13,037 nucleotides of DNA from Fidelibacterota bacterium (lineage in GTDB: Bacteria > Marinisomatota > Marinisomatia > Marinisomatales > UBA1611). Made by a program: the position numbers and the translations under genes. Positions within the stretch are counted from its first letter, which is position 1, and each line of letters begins with the position of its first letter. Location of the stretch: the NCBI GenBank assembly GCA_002694025.1, contig NZKX01000147.1:1-13037 (forward strand). Reading direction: 5' to 3'. Below, in pieces: positions 7,047-13,037 of this stretch. The notes below the pieces were generated by a model. It made no database searches. It saw only the letters and a program-made list of their open reading frames with translations, and was not told where the DNA came from.

Positions 7047-8611
7047 AAACAAATAAAAGTACAAGATACTTTTTACTTTTATTTATTTTCTTATTGCTTG
7101 TAAAGACTGATTATCGACTTGAACCTGGAATTTTTTGCTGTAAAGATGACCATGATTATTTTGCACATGCTGAAACTTTGATTATTGATTTTGATTTTGA
7201 TTATTCAAATCAATTTTCTGGAAACGAAAAAGCAAGGTTTTATTACGAAGGTAAAAGTGCGCCTTCAACATTTATAGGGGCAGGACTATTATCAACTCCA
7301 TTTGTATTTATTGGAAATTTACTAGATGAAAATATTCCAAATAATGATTTATTTAATTTCACAATCATGTTGTATTCATTTAGCTCTATTTTTTATTTAT
7401 TTTTAACTTTATTATTGATTAACAAAATAAATTTATTACTAAATTCAAAATACAACTCTTATTATTTATACTTGTTTCTCATAGGTTCAGGTGTTGGATT
7501 CTATGCCTTTGAAAGATATAGTATGTCGCATGTATATGAGGTATTTGCTATAACTTTACTAATCTACAACTGTTTAAAATACTATAAAAAAGAAAATAAT
7601 TTTATCGCTTTTGCAATCCCACTTTTGATCATGCTAGCGTTAATGACTAGATGGGTAAATATATATGTATTGTTTTTACCTTTAATTGTTGGAAAATTAA
7701 CTAAAAATAAAATTAACTTTCTAAGTAAAAATAAATATTTTTGGATATCTTCATTTTTATCGACAAATATTTTTTTGTTACATACTTATCTTATCTTTGG
7801 TGTAGTAACCTTAAATCCAGAATTTACGTACAATACTTCAGGAACAATATCAAGATATCTTGACAGTTCTGATGGTATAGGAACTTTTATTTGGCTTAAT
7901 TTAAAAAATTTATTTCTAGTGTTTTTTGGATTAGAATTTGGTTTATTTTGGTTTTCACCAATTATTTTTATGGGAATTTATATCATTTTAAAGAACTTTA
8001 TACTTTCATATCAAAAATCAAAGTTTATAACTTTTTTAGTAATTTTATCCTTCCTACAAGTTTTAGGTCTTGTACTAATTTGGAAATCAACAGGTTCTTC
8101 TTACGGCTTTCGATATGTAATGAATCTTGCTCCATTATCAATTTTTATTTTGCTTACAAATAGAAATTTAAATAAATTTGAATTCATATATTTAAAATAT
8201 ATGTCTATATTTGCTGCGTTGTCTGTGATTTATTTTGAAACCACCCCAAGAACTCAATTGAGTACAGAGTACATTGTCAATATGTTTGGTAAAGAGACTA
8301 AGTTCTCAAGACCTGATTATTTATATGGATATGTAAATTCAATAATTGAATTTGATTCATATCTTAAGATTTTTTCACAAAGTTTCTTTGGATTTTTAAT
8401 ATTTTATATTTTTGTATATTTTCTAGGGAAAGAACCATTTTATGATTTATTAAGCAAATTTTCATTGCCGTACGACAATCCAGATTTTCAATTATTAATT
8501 GAAAAAATTATTGATATTGAACCATTAAAAATAATTATCGCAATGTTATTTGTCATATATATGCCCTTTTTGTTAATTAAAAATACAAGTAAAACACCTA
8601 TTCGATCTTAA
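7043..8611 (+). CDS. GT-C-like polytopic membrane glycosyltransferase (ArnT/GT39-related architecture)
   Basis: A 522-residue membrane protein with a dozen or so hydrophobic segments. After the first helix (about 9-20) the first loop carries CKDDHDYFAHAETL (33-46); paired acidic residues in this position are the catalytic aspartates of GT-C enzymes such as ArnT and protein O-mannosyltransferases. Further GT-C-like marks are KSAPSTFIGAGLLSTPF (71-87), ERYSMSHVYEVF (157-168), LMTRWVN (200-206) and, late in the chain, WKSTGSSYGFRYVMNLAPL (357-375), resembling the WxGxxxGxRYxxxxxP block of many bacterial members. It would transfer a sugar from a polyprenyl-phosphate donor to a glycan, lipid or protein on the periplasmic side. 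The acceptor is unknown. ATGA overlap with the preceding polyprenyl-phosphate-type transferase gene supports a donor-user pair. Overall family assignment is from pattern recognition, not alignment. Confidence 0.75.
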   Translation: MKTNKSTRYFLLLFIFLLLVKTDYRLEPGIFCCKDDHDYFAHAETLIIDFDFDYSNQFSGNEKARFYYEGKSAPSTFIGAGLLSTPFVFIGNLLDENIPNNDLFNFTIMLYSFSSIFYLFLTLLLINKINLLLNSKYNSYYLYLFLIGSGVGFYAFERYSMSHVYEVFAITLLIYNCLKYYKKENNFIAFAIPLLIMLALMTRWVNIYVLFLPLIVGKLTKNKINFLSKNKYFWISSFLSTNIFLLHTYLIFGVVTLNPEFTYNTSGTISRYLDSSDGIGTFIWLNLKNLFLVFFGLEFGLFWFSPIIFMGIYIILKNFILSYQKSKFITFLVILSFLQVLGLVLIWKSTGSSYGFRYVMNLAPLSIFILLTNRNLNKFEFIYLKYMSIFAALSVIYFETTPRTQLSTEYIVNMFGKETKFSRPDYLYGYVNSIIEFDSYLKIFSQSFFGFLIFYIFVYFLGKEPFYDLLSKFSLPYDNPDFQLLIEKIIDIEPLKIIIAMLFVIYMPFLLIKNTSKTPIRS

Positions 8612-8654
8612 AAATAAAATAAGAAAATAATATAGATTTATAAAACTTTTTTAA

Positions 8655-8679
8655 ATATACTTTTTAAGTTAAAGTATGT
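8655..8679 (+). promoter_or_regulatory. inverted repeat enclosing the start codon of the small membrane protein gene
   Basis: ATATACTTT (8655-8663) pairs with AAAGTATGT (8671-8679) across a seven-base loop, giving a nine-pair stem with one G-U pair in RNA. The ATG at 8676-8678 lies in the 3' arm. Such a hairpin could hide the start codon, or the palindrome could be a DNA-binding site; it lacks the G+C-rich stem and U-run of an intrinsic terminator. The stem is mostly A-T, so chance formation in this composition is quite possible. Confidence 0.3.
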
Positions 8680-9074
8680 ATTTATTAATAAGATTCTCAA
8701 AATATTTAGTTTTTTTAAGTCTGAACTTTCTTCTGCTTTATGTAAGCAAAGATATTGATATTGAACAGTTCTTTAAAGATATCAAATTGCTTGTTGATAC
8801 AGAGGGTATTAGCGATAATTTAATTTTTTTTGTTATAAGTAATTTCGTAGTCTTCGTAACTTTCTTTGTAAAACAATTGTTGAGACCTTTTATAGAAATA
8901 TTTATTGAACATTACTACAAATATGGATTCTATTTCCTTATCAATATACTATCTATTTCCGCTACTTTTATTGTCTTAAGAGTTTATGGATACTCAAGGT
9001 TGTACTTACTAATATATTTAATTGCTTCATCAATAATATTTGAGATTTTTGATAGAGTAGAAAGAAAATTTTAA
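8676..9074 (+). CDS. small four-helix membrane protein of unknown function
   Basis: I do not recognise this 132-residue protein. Four hydrophobic segments are visible (about 8-23, 49-66, 83-101, 108-123), with an acidic, polar stretch between the first two (SKDIDIEQFFKDIK, 24-37) and a charged C-terminus (DRVERKF). Its size and helix count resemble GtrA-type small flippases, but I see none of the residues I associate with GtrA, so that is only an analogy. It follows the flippase-like/glycosyltransferase/GT-C series on the same strand after a gap of 64 bases, the largest gap in that block, and it may have its own expression control (see the inverted repeat over its start). Its TAA shares bases with the stop codon of the opposing gene. 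Coding status is supported by a coherent membrane-protein composition and by the absence of any competing frame, but not by homology. Confidence 0.68.
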   Translation: MYLLIRFSKYLVFLSLNFLLLYVSKDIDIEQFFKDIKLLVDTEGISDNLIFFVISNFVVFVTFFVKQLLRPFIEIFIEHYYKYGFYFLINILSISATFIVLRVYGYSRLYLLIYLIASSIIFEIFDRVERKF

Positions 9075-10102
9075 GATATAACTTTTGTTTTCTTTAAAAT
9101 CTGATTTTTTCTAAATATAAATTTTTTCTTTAATCGATTTATAAATCTTTCTATATTGTAATTAATTTTTATTTTATAAAAGTAAATGAGAGATAGTCTG
9201 ATATATTGATTTTCTCTAGATTCAATTTTATATGATGAAATTATATTCATCCAAAATTTAGAATTTAATTTTTCATAATTAAATTGTCTTTTATTCATTT
9301 TTTCTAGTACTTCATTTAGATAATCTTTAGTTATTTCTTCAAAGGAATCAACTTGCAGAACCGGTAGGTCTTTTGTTGTTTCGTAGGAAACGTGTTTTTT
9401 TATTATTGGTATTGATCCAGCATATAGTGTTTCCCACAGCCTGTGTGTATCGACACCGTTTCCAAAAGGACATAATACGAAATGGGAACTTTTAATTTCA
9501 TTTAGATATTCATCTAGTTCTAAATTTGGTTGATCAATCTTTACCCACTCTAAATTCTCAAAAATATCTGTAATCTTGCTTCTCTCCGTATCGTTCGTAT
9601 TTTTCTGGAAATTTATATAAAGTAAATTTTTTTTATCAAGATTTTCAAACTCGTTTTTTTGAAAATACTTTGGGGTCAAGTTTTTGTTTGAGTACTCTCC
9701 AGACAATCCAAGAGGTATAGGTCTTAGATTATCGTGTTCATAATCTATGTGGACACCATACCAATTTGATATTGAATTTGGTTTTAAGCTGAAAGTCTGT
9801 TCATCTATTGTCTTATCTGACCACTGAGTAATTAGTTTTAAATTTTCTAGGTTTTCAATATTACTTAACTTTTTGAATAAATATTCTATAAAGTCAGTAT
9901 TTGAAAATATAATATCATTTTCATTAATTGATAATTTTGTATTTATATAGCAAACACCATTCTCATTTTCATAAACAATTTTTAAACTTTTTACATTTAG
10001 TTTTTTAAACTCTTCTTTTGATATCACTTCTGAAAATACGACATTAGATTGTCGCGCAAAATTATTTGAACTTAAAATATCCAAAGTGTTAAATTTACCC
10101 AT
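9071..10102 (-). CDS. putative glycosyltransferase with exostosin/GT47-like C-terminal domain
   Basis: A 343-residue soluble protein. The recognisable part is SHFVLCPFGNGVDTHRLWE (206-224) followed by TLYAGSIPII (225-234) and DLPVLQVDSFEEIT (245-258). This matches the exostosin-like pattern F-x-L-C-P-x-G-N-G-x-D-x-H-R-x-W-E-x-L-x-x-G-x-I-P-I-(V/I) then DLPVLxVDxW found in GT47-like and related bacterial polysaccharide enzymes; the conserved acidic residue after W is present (Glu224). The N-terminal half, with WYGVHIDYEHDNLRPIPLGL (114-133), is less familiar. The tail is strongly basic (RLKKKFIFRKNQILKKTK), which may favour membrane contact. The likely role is transfer of one sugar in glycan assembly. 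It is a single gene on this strand, divergent from rmlB and convergent with the small membrane protein gene. The ATG at 10102 has AAAGG directly against it, too close for a normal Shine-Dalgarno, so the start is the best available rather than certain. Confidence 0.83.
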   Translation of the reverse strand: MGKFNTLDILSSNNFARQSNVVFSEVISKEEFKKLNVKSLKIVYENENGVCYINTKLSINENDIIFSNTDFIEYLFKKLSNIENLENLKLITQWSDKTIDEQTFSLKPNSISNWYGVHIDYEHDNLRPIPLGLSGEYSNKNLTPKYFQKNEFENLDKKNLLYINFQKNTNDTERSKITDIFENLEWVKIDQPNLELDEYLNEIKSSHFVLCPFGNGVDTHRLWETLYAGSIPIIKKHVSYETTKDLPVLQVDSFEEITKDYLNEVLEKMNKRQFNYEKLNSKFWMNIISSYKIESRENQYIRLSLIYFYKIKINYNIERFINRLKKKFIFRKNQILKKTKVIS

Positions 10103-10171
10103 CCTTTAAATGTTAGTTGAAAGATAAAATTTCTTTAAACAGAGTTTTTTTTGTAAATTATCATAGATAAT
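10103..10171. promoter_or_regulatory. divergent intergenic region upstream of rmlB
   Basis: Sixty-nine bases separate the leftward exostosin-like gene from rightward rmlB, so promoters for both should lie here or overlap the genes. TATCAT (10159-10164) with TTAAAC (10135-10140) 18 bases upstream is the best rightward -10/-35 pair I can find, and it would give an almost leaderless rmlB transcript. Both hexamers are poor matches to consensus. The T-run at 10145-10152 has no stem before it and is not a terminator. Confidence 0.3.
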
Positions 10172-11164
10172 ATGAACTATCTTATAACTGGATGTTTCGG
10201 ATTTATAGGTTTCAATTTTGTAAAACAATTACTAAATGAAAATAAAGATATATATGTTTATGGAGTTGACAGCCTTCAAAATATATGTTCTGTAAAAAAT
10301 GAACAAATTTCAAAAACTTTTGATAATTTTGAGTTTTTTAATCTTGATATAAATAAGATTAATGATCTAGAAATTCAAGATATTGATTGCTTGATTAATT
10401 TCGCCGCAGAAAGTCACGTTGATAATTCAATATACAACCCTGAATTATTCATTGATTCAAATGTAAGGGGGGTATCTAAATTACTTAAATTTGGAATGCA
10501 AAATAAAATCAAAAATTTTCTCCACGTCTCTACTGATGAAGTTTACGGAAGTATTGACAAAGGTTATTTTGATGAAAATAGTATATTTAATCCATCTTCT
10601 CCATATTCTGCATCTAAAGCGTCTGCAGAACTTCTCATAAACTCTTATCAAAAAACTTACGGTTATGTCGTAACAATAGTCAGGCCTGCAAACAACTATG
10701 GGATTTATCAACAACCTGAAAAATTAATACCATTCAGTATTGCAAAACTAGAAGCAGGTGAAAACTTAGAAATATATGGTGATGGAAAAAATATACGACA
10801 CTGGCTATCTGTAGATGACACAAATAAAGCAATTCTAAGTATTTTAGCCAATGGTGAAAAAGGAGAAGTATATAATATTGGATCAGAATTTTATTTATCA
10901 AACATAGAATTATCTAAAAAATTGATCAATATCTTTAATCTCAAAGAAGACAGAATATCTTTTGTTGAGGACAGGCCAGGTCATGACTTTAGATATGCAG
11001 CAAATATTGATAAATTAAAAAACATTGGATGGAGGCCTGATGCAATATTTGATAATGAACTAGAAAAAACTGTTGAGTGGTATCTAAATAATAAACAATG
11101 GTGGGTTGATCAATATAAAAATATTATGGCAAATAAAAGAGATAAAAGGCTAGGTTTAGTTTAG
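10172..11164 (+). CDS. rmlB: dTDP-glucose 4,6-dehydratase
   Basis: Converts dTDP-glucose to dTDP-4-keto-6-deoxyglucose in the cytoplasm with tightly bound NAD, the second step of dTDP-6-deoxysugar synthesis. The 330-residue protein has the whole motif set: NAD-binding TGCFGFIG (6-13), NFAAESHVDNSI (76-87), the catalytic Asp122-Glu123 pair in STDEVYG (120-126) that distinguishes dehydratases from epimerases, the YSASK (145-149) Tyr/Lys pair, RPANNYGIYQQPEKLIPF (171-188), YGDGKNIRHWLSVDD (202-216) and RPGHDFRYA (268-276). It is a little shorter than many homologues (about 340-360 residues), the difference being spread in loops. The next gene, rmlA, starts two bases after its stop, and it makes this enzyme's substrate, which confirms the assignment. 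No rmlC or rmlD is in view, so the final sugar is undetermined. Confidence 0.95.
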   Translation: MNYLITGCFGFIGFNFVKQLLNENKDIYVYGVDSLQNICSVKNEQISKTFDNFEFFNLDINKINDLEIQDIDCLINFAAESHVDNSIYNPELFIDSNVRGVSKLLKFGMQNKIKNFLHVSTDEVYGSIDKGYFDENSIFNPSSPYSASKASAELLINSYQKTYGYVVTIVRPANNYGIYQQPEKLIPFSIAKLEAGENLEIYGDGKNIRHWLSVDDTNKAILSILANGEKGEVYNIGSEFYLSNIELSKKLINIFNLKEDRISFVEDRPGHDFRYAANIDKLKNIGWRPDAIFDNELEKTVEWYLNNKQWWVDQYKNIMANKRDKRLGLV

Positions 11165-11166
11165 AA

Positions 11167-12036
11167 ATGAAAAATGGTGGAATTTTACTCTGTGGTGGCT
11201 CAGGTACACGACTTTACCCAACTACTAACTATTTAAACAAACATCTTATTCCAATTTATGATAAACCAATGGTATATTACTCAATTTCAATATTGTTAAT
11301 GGCTGGAATTAAAGATATAACAATTGTGTGTAATGAAAAAGATCTTGATTCGTATCATCTATTACTTGGTAAAGGTGAAGAGTTTGGAGTCAACTTGAAT
11401 TATTCTGTTCAAGATGAGCCAGAGGGCATTCCTCATGCAATTTCAACAGCATTAAATGAAACAAATTATGAAAAATTTATTACTGTTTTGGGAGATAATT
11501 TTATATTCGGAGAAAAATTTTATACTAAGCTTGAGCAGATATTTAACGATACAAATGAATGCACTGTTTTCTCACAAGTTGTGAAAAATCCTGAAAATTT
11601 TGGAGTAATAAATGTTGATAAAGAAAATAATATTTTATCCATAGAAGAAAAGCCTGAAAAATTCATTTCTAACCAAGCAATAATTGGTCTATACATTTTT
11701 AATTCAGATTTTGAAAGCCATTATTCCCAAATTAAAAAATCAGATAGAAATGAATATGAAATATTAGACATTATTTCCAGCTATGGACTAGATAATGTAA
11801 ACCATATACCAATTGGAAGGGGAACGGCCTGGTTTGATATGGGAACTACTGAAGACTTTTACAGTACAGGATCTTTTGTAAGAACAATTCAAGAAAGACA
11901 AGGATTACTTGTTTGCTCACCACATGAAATTGCCTTTAGAAACAATTGGATAAACAAAAATCAATTTGAGAGCTATATCACAAAAATTGACGGTTCAGAA
12001 TATTCAGACAACTTAAAATCAATATTTTTTTATTAA
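11167..12036 (+). CDS. rmlA: glucose-1-phosphate thymidylyltransferase
   Basis: Joins glucose 1-phosphate and dTTP to give dTDP-glucose and pyrophosphate, the entry step of the dTDP-sugar pathway. At 289 residues it has the normal length. Motifs are the nucleotide-binding loop GGSGTRLYPTT (10-20), the catalytic-lysine region NKHLIPIYDKPMVYY (24-38), QDEPEGI (82-88), the metal-site LGDN (108-111), EEKP (160-163), GLYIFN (174-179), GRGTAWFDMGT (217-227) and the C-terminal HEIAFRNNWI (253-262). Small departures from the most familiar forms (NKH for SKQ, WFDMGT for WLDTGT) are conservative and seen in place, not damaging. It follows rmlB by two bases and precedes a glycosyltransferase gene by five, so the three are surely one transcription unit. 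The rmlA/rmlB pair looks somewhat richer in G+C than the membrane-protein genes around it, as expected for conserved enzymes. Confidence 0.95.
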   Translation: MKNGGILLCGGSGTRLYPTTNYLNKHLIPIYDKPMVYYSISILLMAGIKDITIVCNEKDLDSYHLLLGKGEEFGVNLNYSVQDEPEGIPHAISTALNETNYEKFITVLGDNFIFGEKFYTKLEQIFNDTNECTVFSQVVKNPENFGVINVDKENNILSIEEKPEKFISNQAIIGLYIFNSDFESHYSQIKKSDRNEYEILDIISSYGLDNVNHIPIGRGTAWFDMGTTEDFYSTGSFVRTIQERQGLLVCSPHEIAFRNNWINKNQFESYITKIDGSEYSDNLKSIFFY

Positions 12037-12041
12037 AGACT

Positions 12042-12995
12042 ATGAGTTCTCTTCCTGATATAAGTGTTGTAATTCCCACATTAAATAGACCAGAAAGACT
12101 TTTAAGAGCTATAAAATCATTAGATAATCAAAGTTACAAAGGAAAAATTATCTGTATTGTTGTAGATTCTTCTATCGATAATTCTTCGGAAAAAATAATT
12201 AATAATGCAGAATTTTCAAATAGCAACCTTGAAATAAAATACATTAAAAATAAAGATTCAATTAGACCTATAGATAATTGGATTGTTGGTATTGAGGAGT
12301 TCAAATCTGAGTTTGGTAAGTTTTTGTGTGATGATGATTGGCTTCATCAGGAATTTATTGAAGAATGTGTATCTGTTTTACAAACTGAAGATGTTGATTG
12401 TGTAATTACAGATATAAACGTAGTTAAAACAAATAACACTTCAATAGATAACTATTACAGTGTTGAAAAAGGCAAAGTTACGAGAACTCAAGTAGTAAAT
12501 TCATTTTTAGGTCTTGATAATATTATTCCTGTAACACCAACAGCTAGCTTGTTAAAAACGAATGTTCTTGTAAATAGTTTTTATGAGTCGTTAAAGCATA
12601 TCGAATGCACAAAAAATCTGTTTGGGTTTGATTTTTTTATGTCATATTTTCCTGTTTTTAAATCAAAAGGGACTTTTTTAATTGAGAAAGGACTTTCTTC
12701 ATCATCTGCTGGAGATGATTCCATGACATTGAATGTTAAAAAAGCAAAAATTTCTTACTGTTACTTTTTTGCTTTAATTAACTTAATTAACTCTTCTGAT
12801 TACAAACTTTCACAAGATGAAGAAGCAATGTTAAAACACAAATTAGCTACATTTAATATAAAAAAAATATTCTCACCTGGTTATAAAGCATTAGAATATG
12901 AAAATAAATATCAACCAAAATTAATAATCAGAAAATTAATTTCTTCACAATTAAAAAAGTTTTACATAAAAATCTATTATTCTATCAAGAAATAA
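12042..12995 (+). CDS. family 2 glycosyltransferase
   Basis: A 317-residue GT-A glycosyltransferase, apparently cytoplasmic, with no membrane helix. It opens with ISVVIPTLNRPERLLRAIKS (7-26), the classic family 2 start. Then come VVDSSIDNS (40-48), RPIDNWIVGIEE (75-86) and the metal-binding FLCDDDWLHQEFIEE (94-108). The downstream half (VTPTASLLKTNVL, 154-166; GFDFFMSYFP, 185-194; GLSSSSAGDDSMT, 207-219) fits the acceptor-side portion of O-antigen and capsule transferases of the type with an R-P-x-x-NW segment before the DDDW. The sugar and linkage are unknown; its place behind rmlBA suggests the transferred or acceptor sugar may come from the dTDP pathway, but that is only context. The basic C-terminal stretch LIIRKLISSQLKKFYIK may lie against the membrane. 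The next gene begins nine bases after its stop. Confidence 0.9.
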   Translation: MSSLPDISVVIPTLNRPERLLRAIKSLDNQSYKGKIICIVVDSSIDNSSEKIINNAEFSNSNLEIKYIKNKDSIRPIDNWIVGIEEFKSEFGKFLCDDDWLHQEFIEECVSVLQTEDVDCVITDINVVKTNNTSIDNYYSVEKGKVTRTQVVNSFLGLDNIIPVTPTASLLKTNVLVNSFYESLKHIECTKNLFGFDFFMSYFPVFKSKGTFLIEKGLSSSSAGDDSMTLNVKKAKISYCYFFALINLINSSDYKLSQDEEAMLKHKLATFNIKKIFSPGYKALEYENKYQPKLIIRKLISSQLKKFYIKIYYSIKK

Positions 12996-13004
12996 TACGT
13001 GTAT

Positions 13005-13037
13005 ATGAATTTACATTCAGCAATAAAAGAATCAAGA
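13005..13037 (+). CDS. start of a further gene, cut by the right edge
   Basis: An ATG nine bases after the preceding stop opens a frame read as MNLHSAIKESR to the window end. Eleven codons are too few to identify a family. Its position and tight spacing in the rmlB-rmlA-glycosyltransferase unit make a real gene likely, plausibly another dTDP-sugar or transfer step, but nothing in the sequence names it. Confidence 0.45.
   Translation, partial: MNLHSAIKESR

Noticed and set aside
7948..8163. Plus-strand open frame of 71 codons in another frame
   Set aside because: It lies inside the GT-C-like gene, whose GFRY block spans the same bases in the main frame.
10145..10152. T-run as an intrinsic terminator
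   Set aside because: No stem precedes it on either strand, and it lies between divergent gene starts where a terminator would not be expected.
10481..10714. Minus-strand open frame of 77 codons
   Set aside because: It is wholly antisense to the catalytic core of rmlB, which has a complete motif set.

Overview
The window is a very AT-rich stretch (below about 30% G+C by eye) packed with surface-polysaccharide genes. Eleven complete protein genes, one gene cut at the left edge and one cut at the right edge fill nearly all of it. No rRNA, tRNA, transposase, CRISPR array or origin was seen. The low G+C, very short spacers, overlapping genes and general lack of strong Shine-Dalgarno sequences suggest a streamlined, small-genome marine bacterium (SAR11-like or similar free-living plankton). 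This is inference: no phylogenetic marker gene is present. The locus looks like the variable O-antigen, capsule or other surface-glycan island of such a genome.

Layout: (1) the end of a CDP-paratose/CDP-tyvelose 2-epimerase-like gene (+ strand, 2-418). (2) A four-gene minus-strand block read from 4491 down to 475: a family 4-type glycosyltransferase, an unidentified polytopic membrane protein, a UDP-sugar 6-dehydrogenase of the WecC/WbpA type, and a DPM1-type family 2 glycosyltransferase that probably starts at an internal TTG. (3) A plus-strand block from 4606 to 9074: a SAM-dependent methyltransferase, a lysylphosphatidylglycerol-synthase-type (flippase-like) membrane protein, a family 2 glycosyltransferase with two C-terminal membrane helices, a large GT-C-like membrane glycosyltransferase, and a small membrane protein of unknown function. 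(4) A minus-strand gene with an exostosin/GT47-like C-terminal domain (9071-10102), whose stop codon overlaps that of the preceding plus-strand gene. (5) A plus-strand block from 10172 to the end: dTDP-glucose 4,6-dehydratase (rmlB/rfbB), glucose-1-phosphate thymidylyltransferase (rmlA/rfbA), a family 2 glycosyltransferase, and the first codons of one more gene.

How it fits together: rmlA and rmlB make dTDP-4-keto-6-deoxyglucose. The dehydrogenase makes a nucleotide-linked uronic acid. The epimerase remnant points to a CDP-linked 3,6-dideoxyhexose branch upstream. Cytoplasmic glycosyltransferases would join these sugars. The 5206-8611 trio looks like a lipid-linked periplasmic glycosylation module: one enzyme to load a sugar on polyprenyl phosphate, a flippase-like protein, and a GT-C enzyme to use the flipped donor. 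It resembles GtrA/GtrB/Gtr(type) or ArnT logic, but with an LPG-synthase-type membrane protein in the flippase position. That module, with the small membrane protein behind it, is the part most worth following up. The rest is recognisable as ordinary but mosaic polysaccharide biosynthesis.
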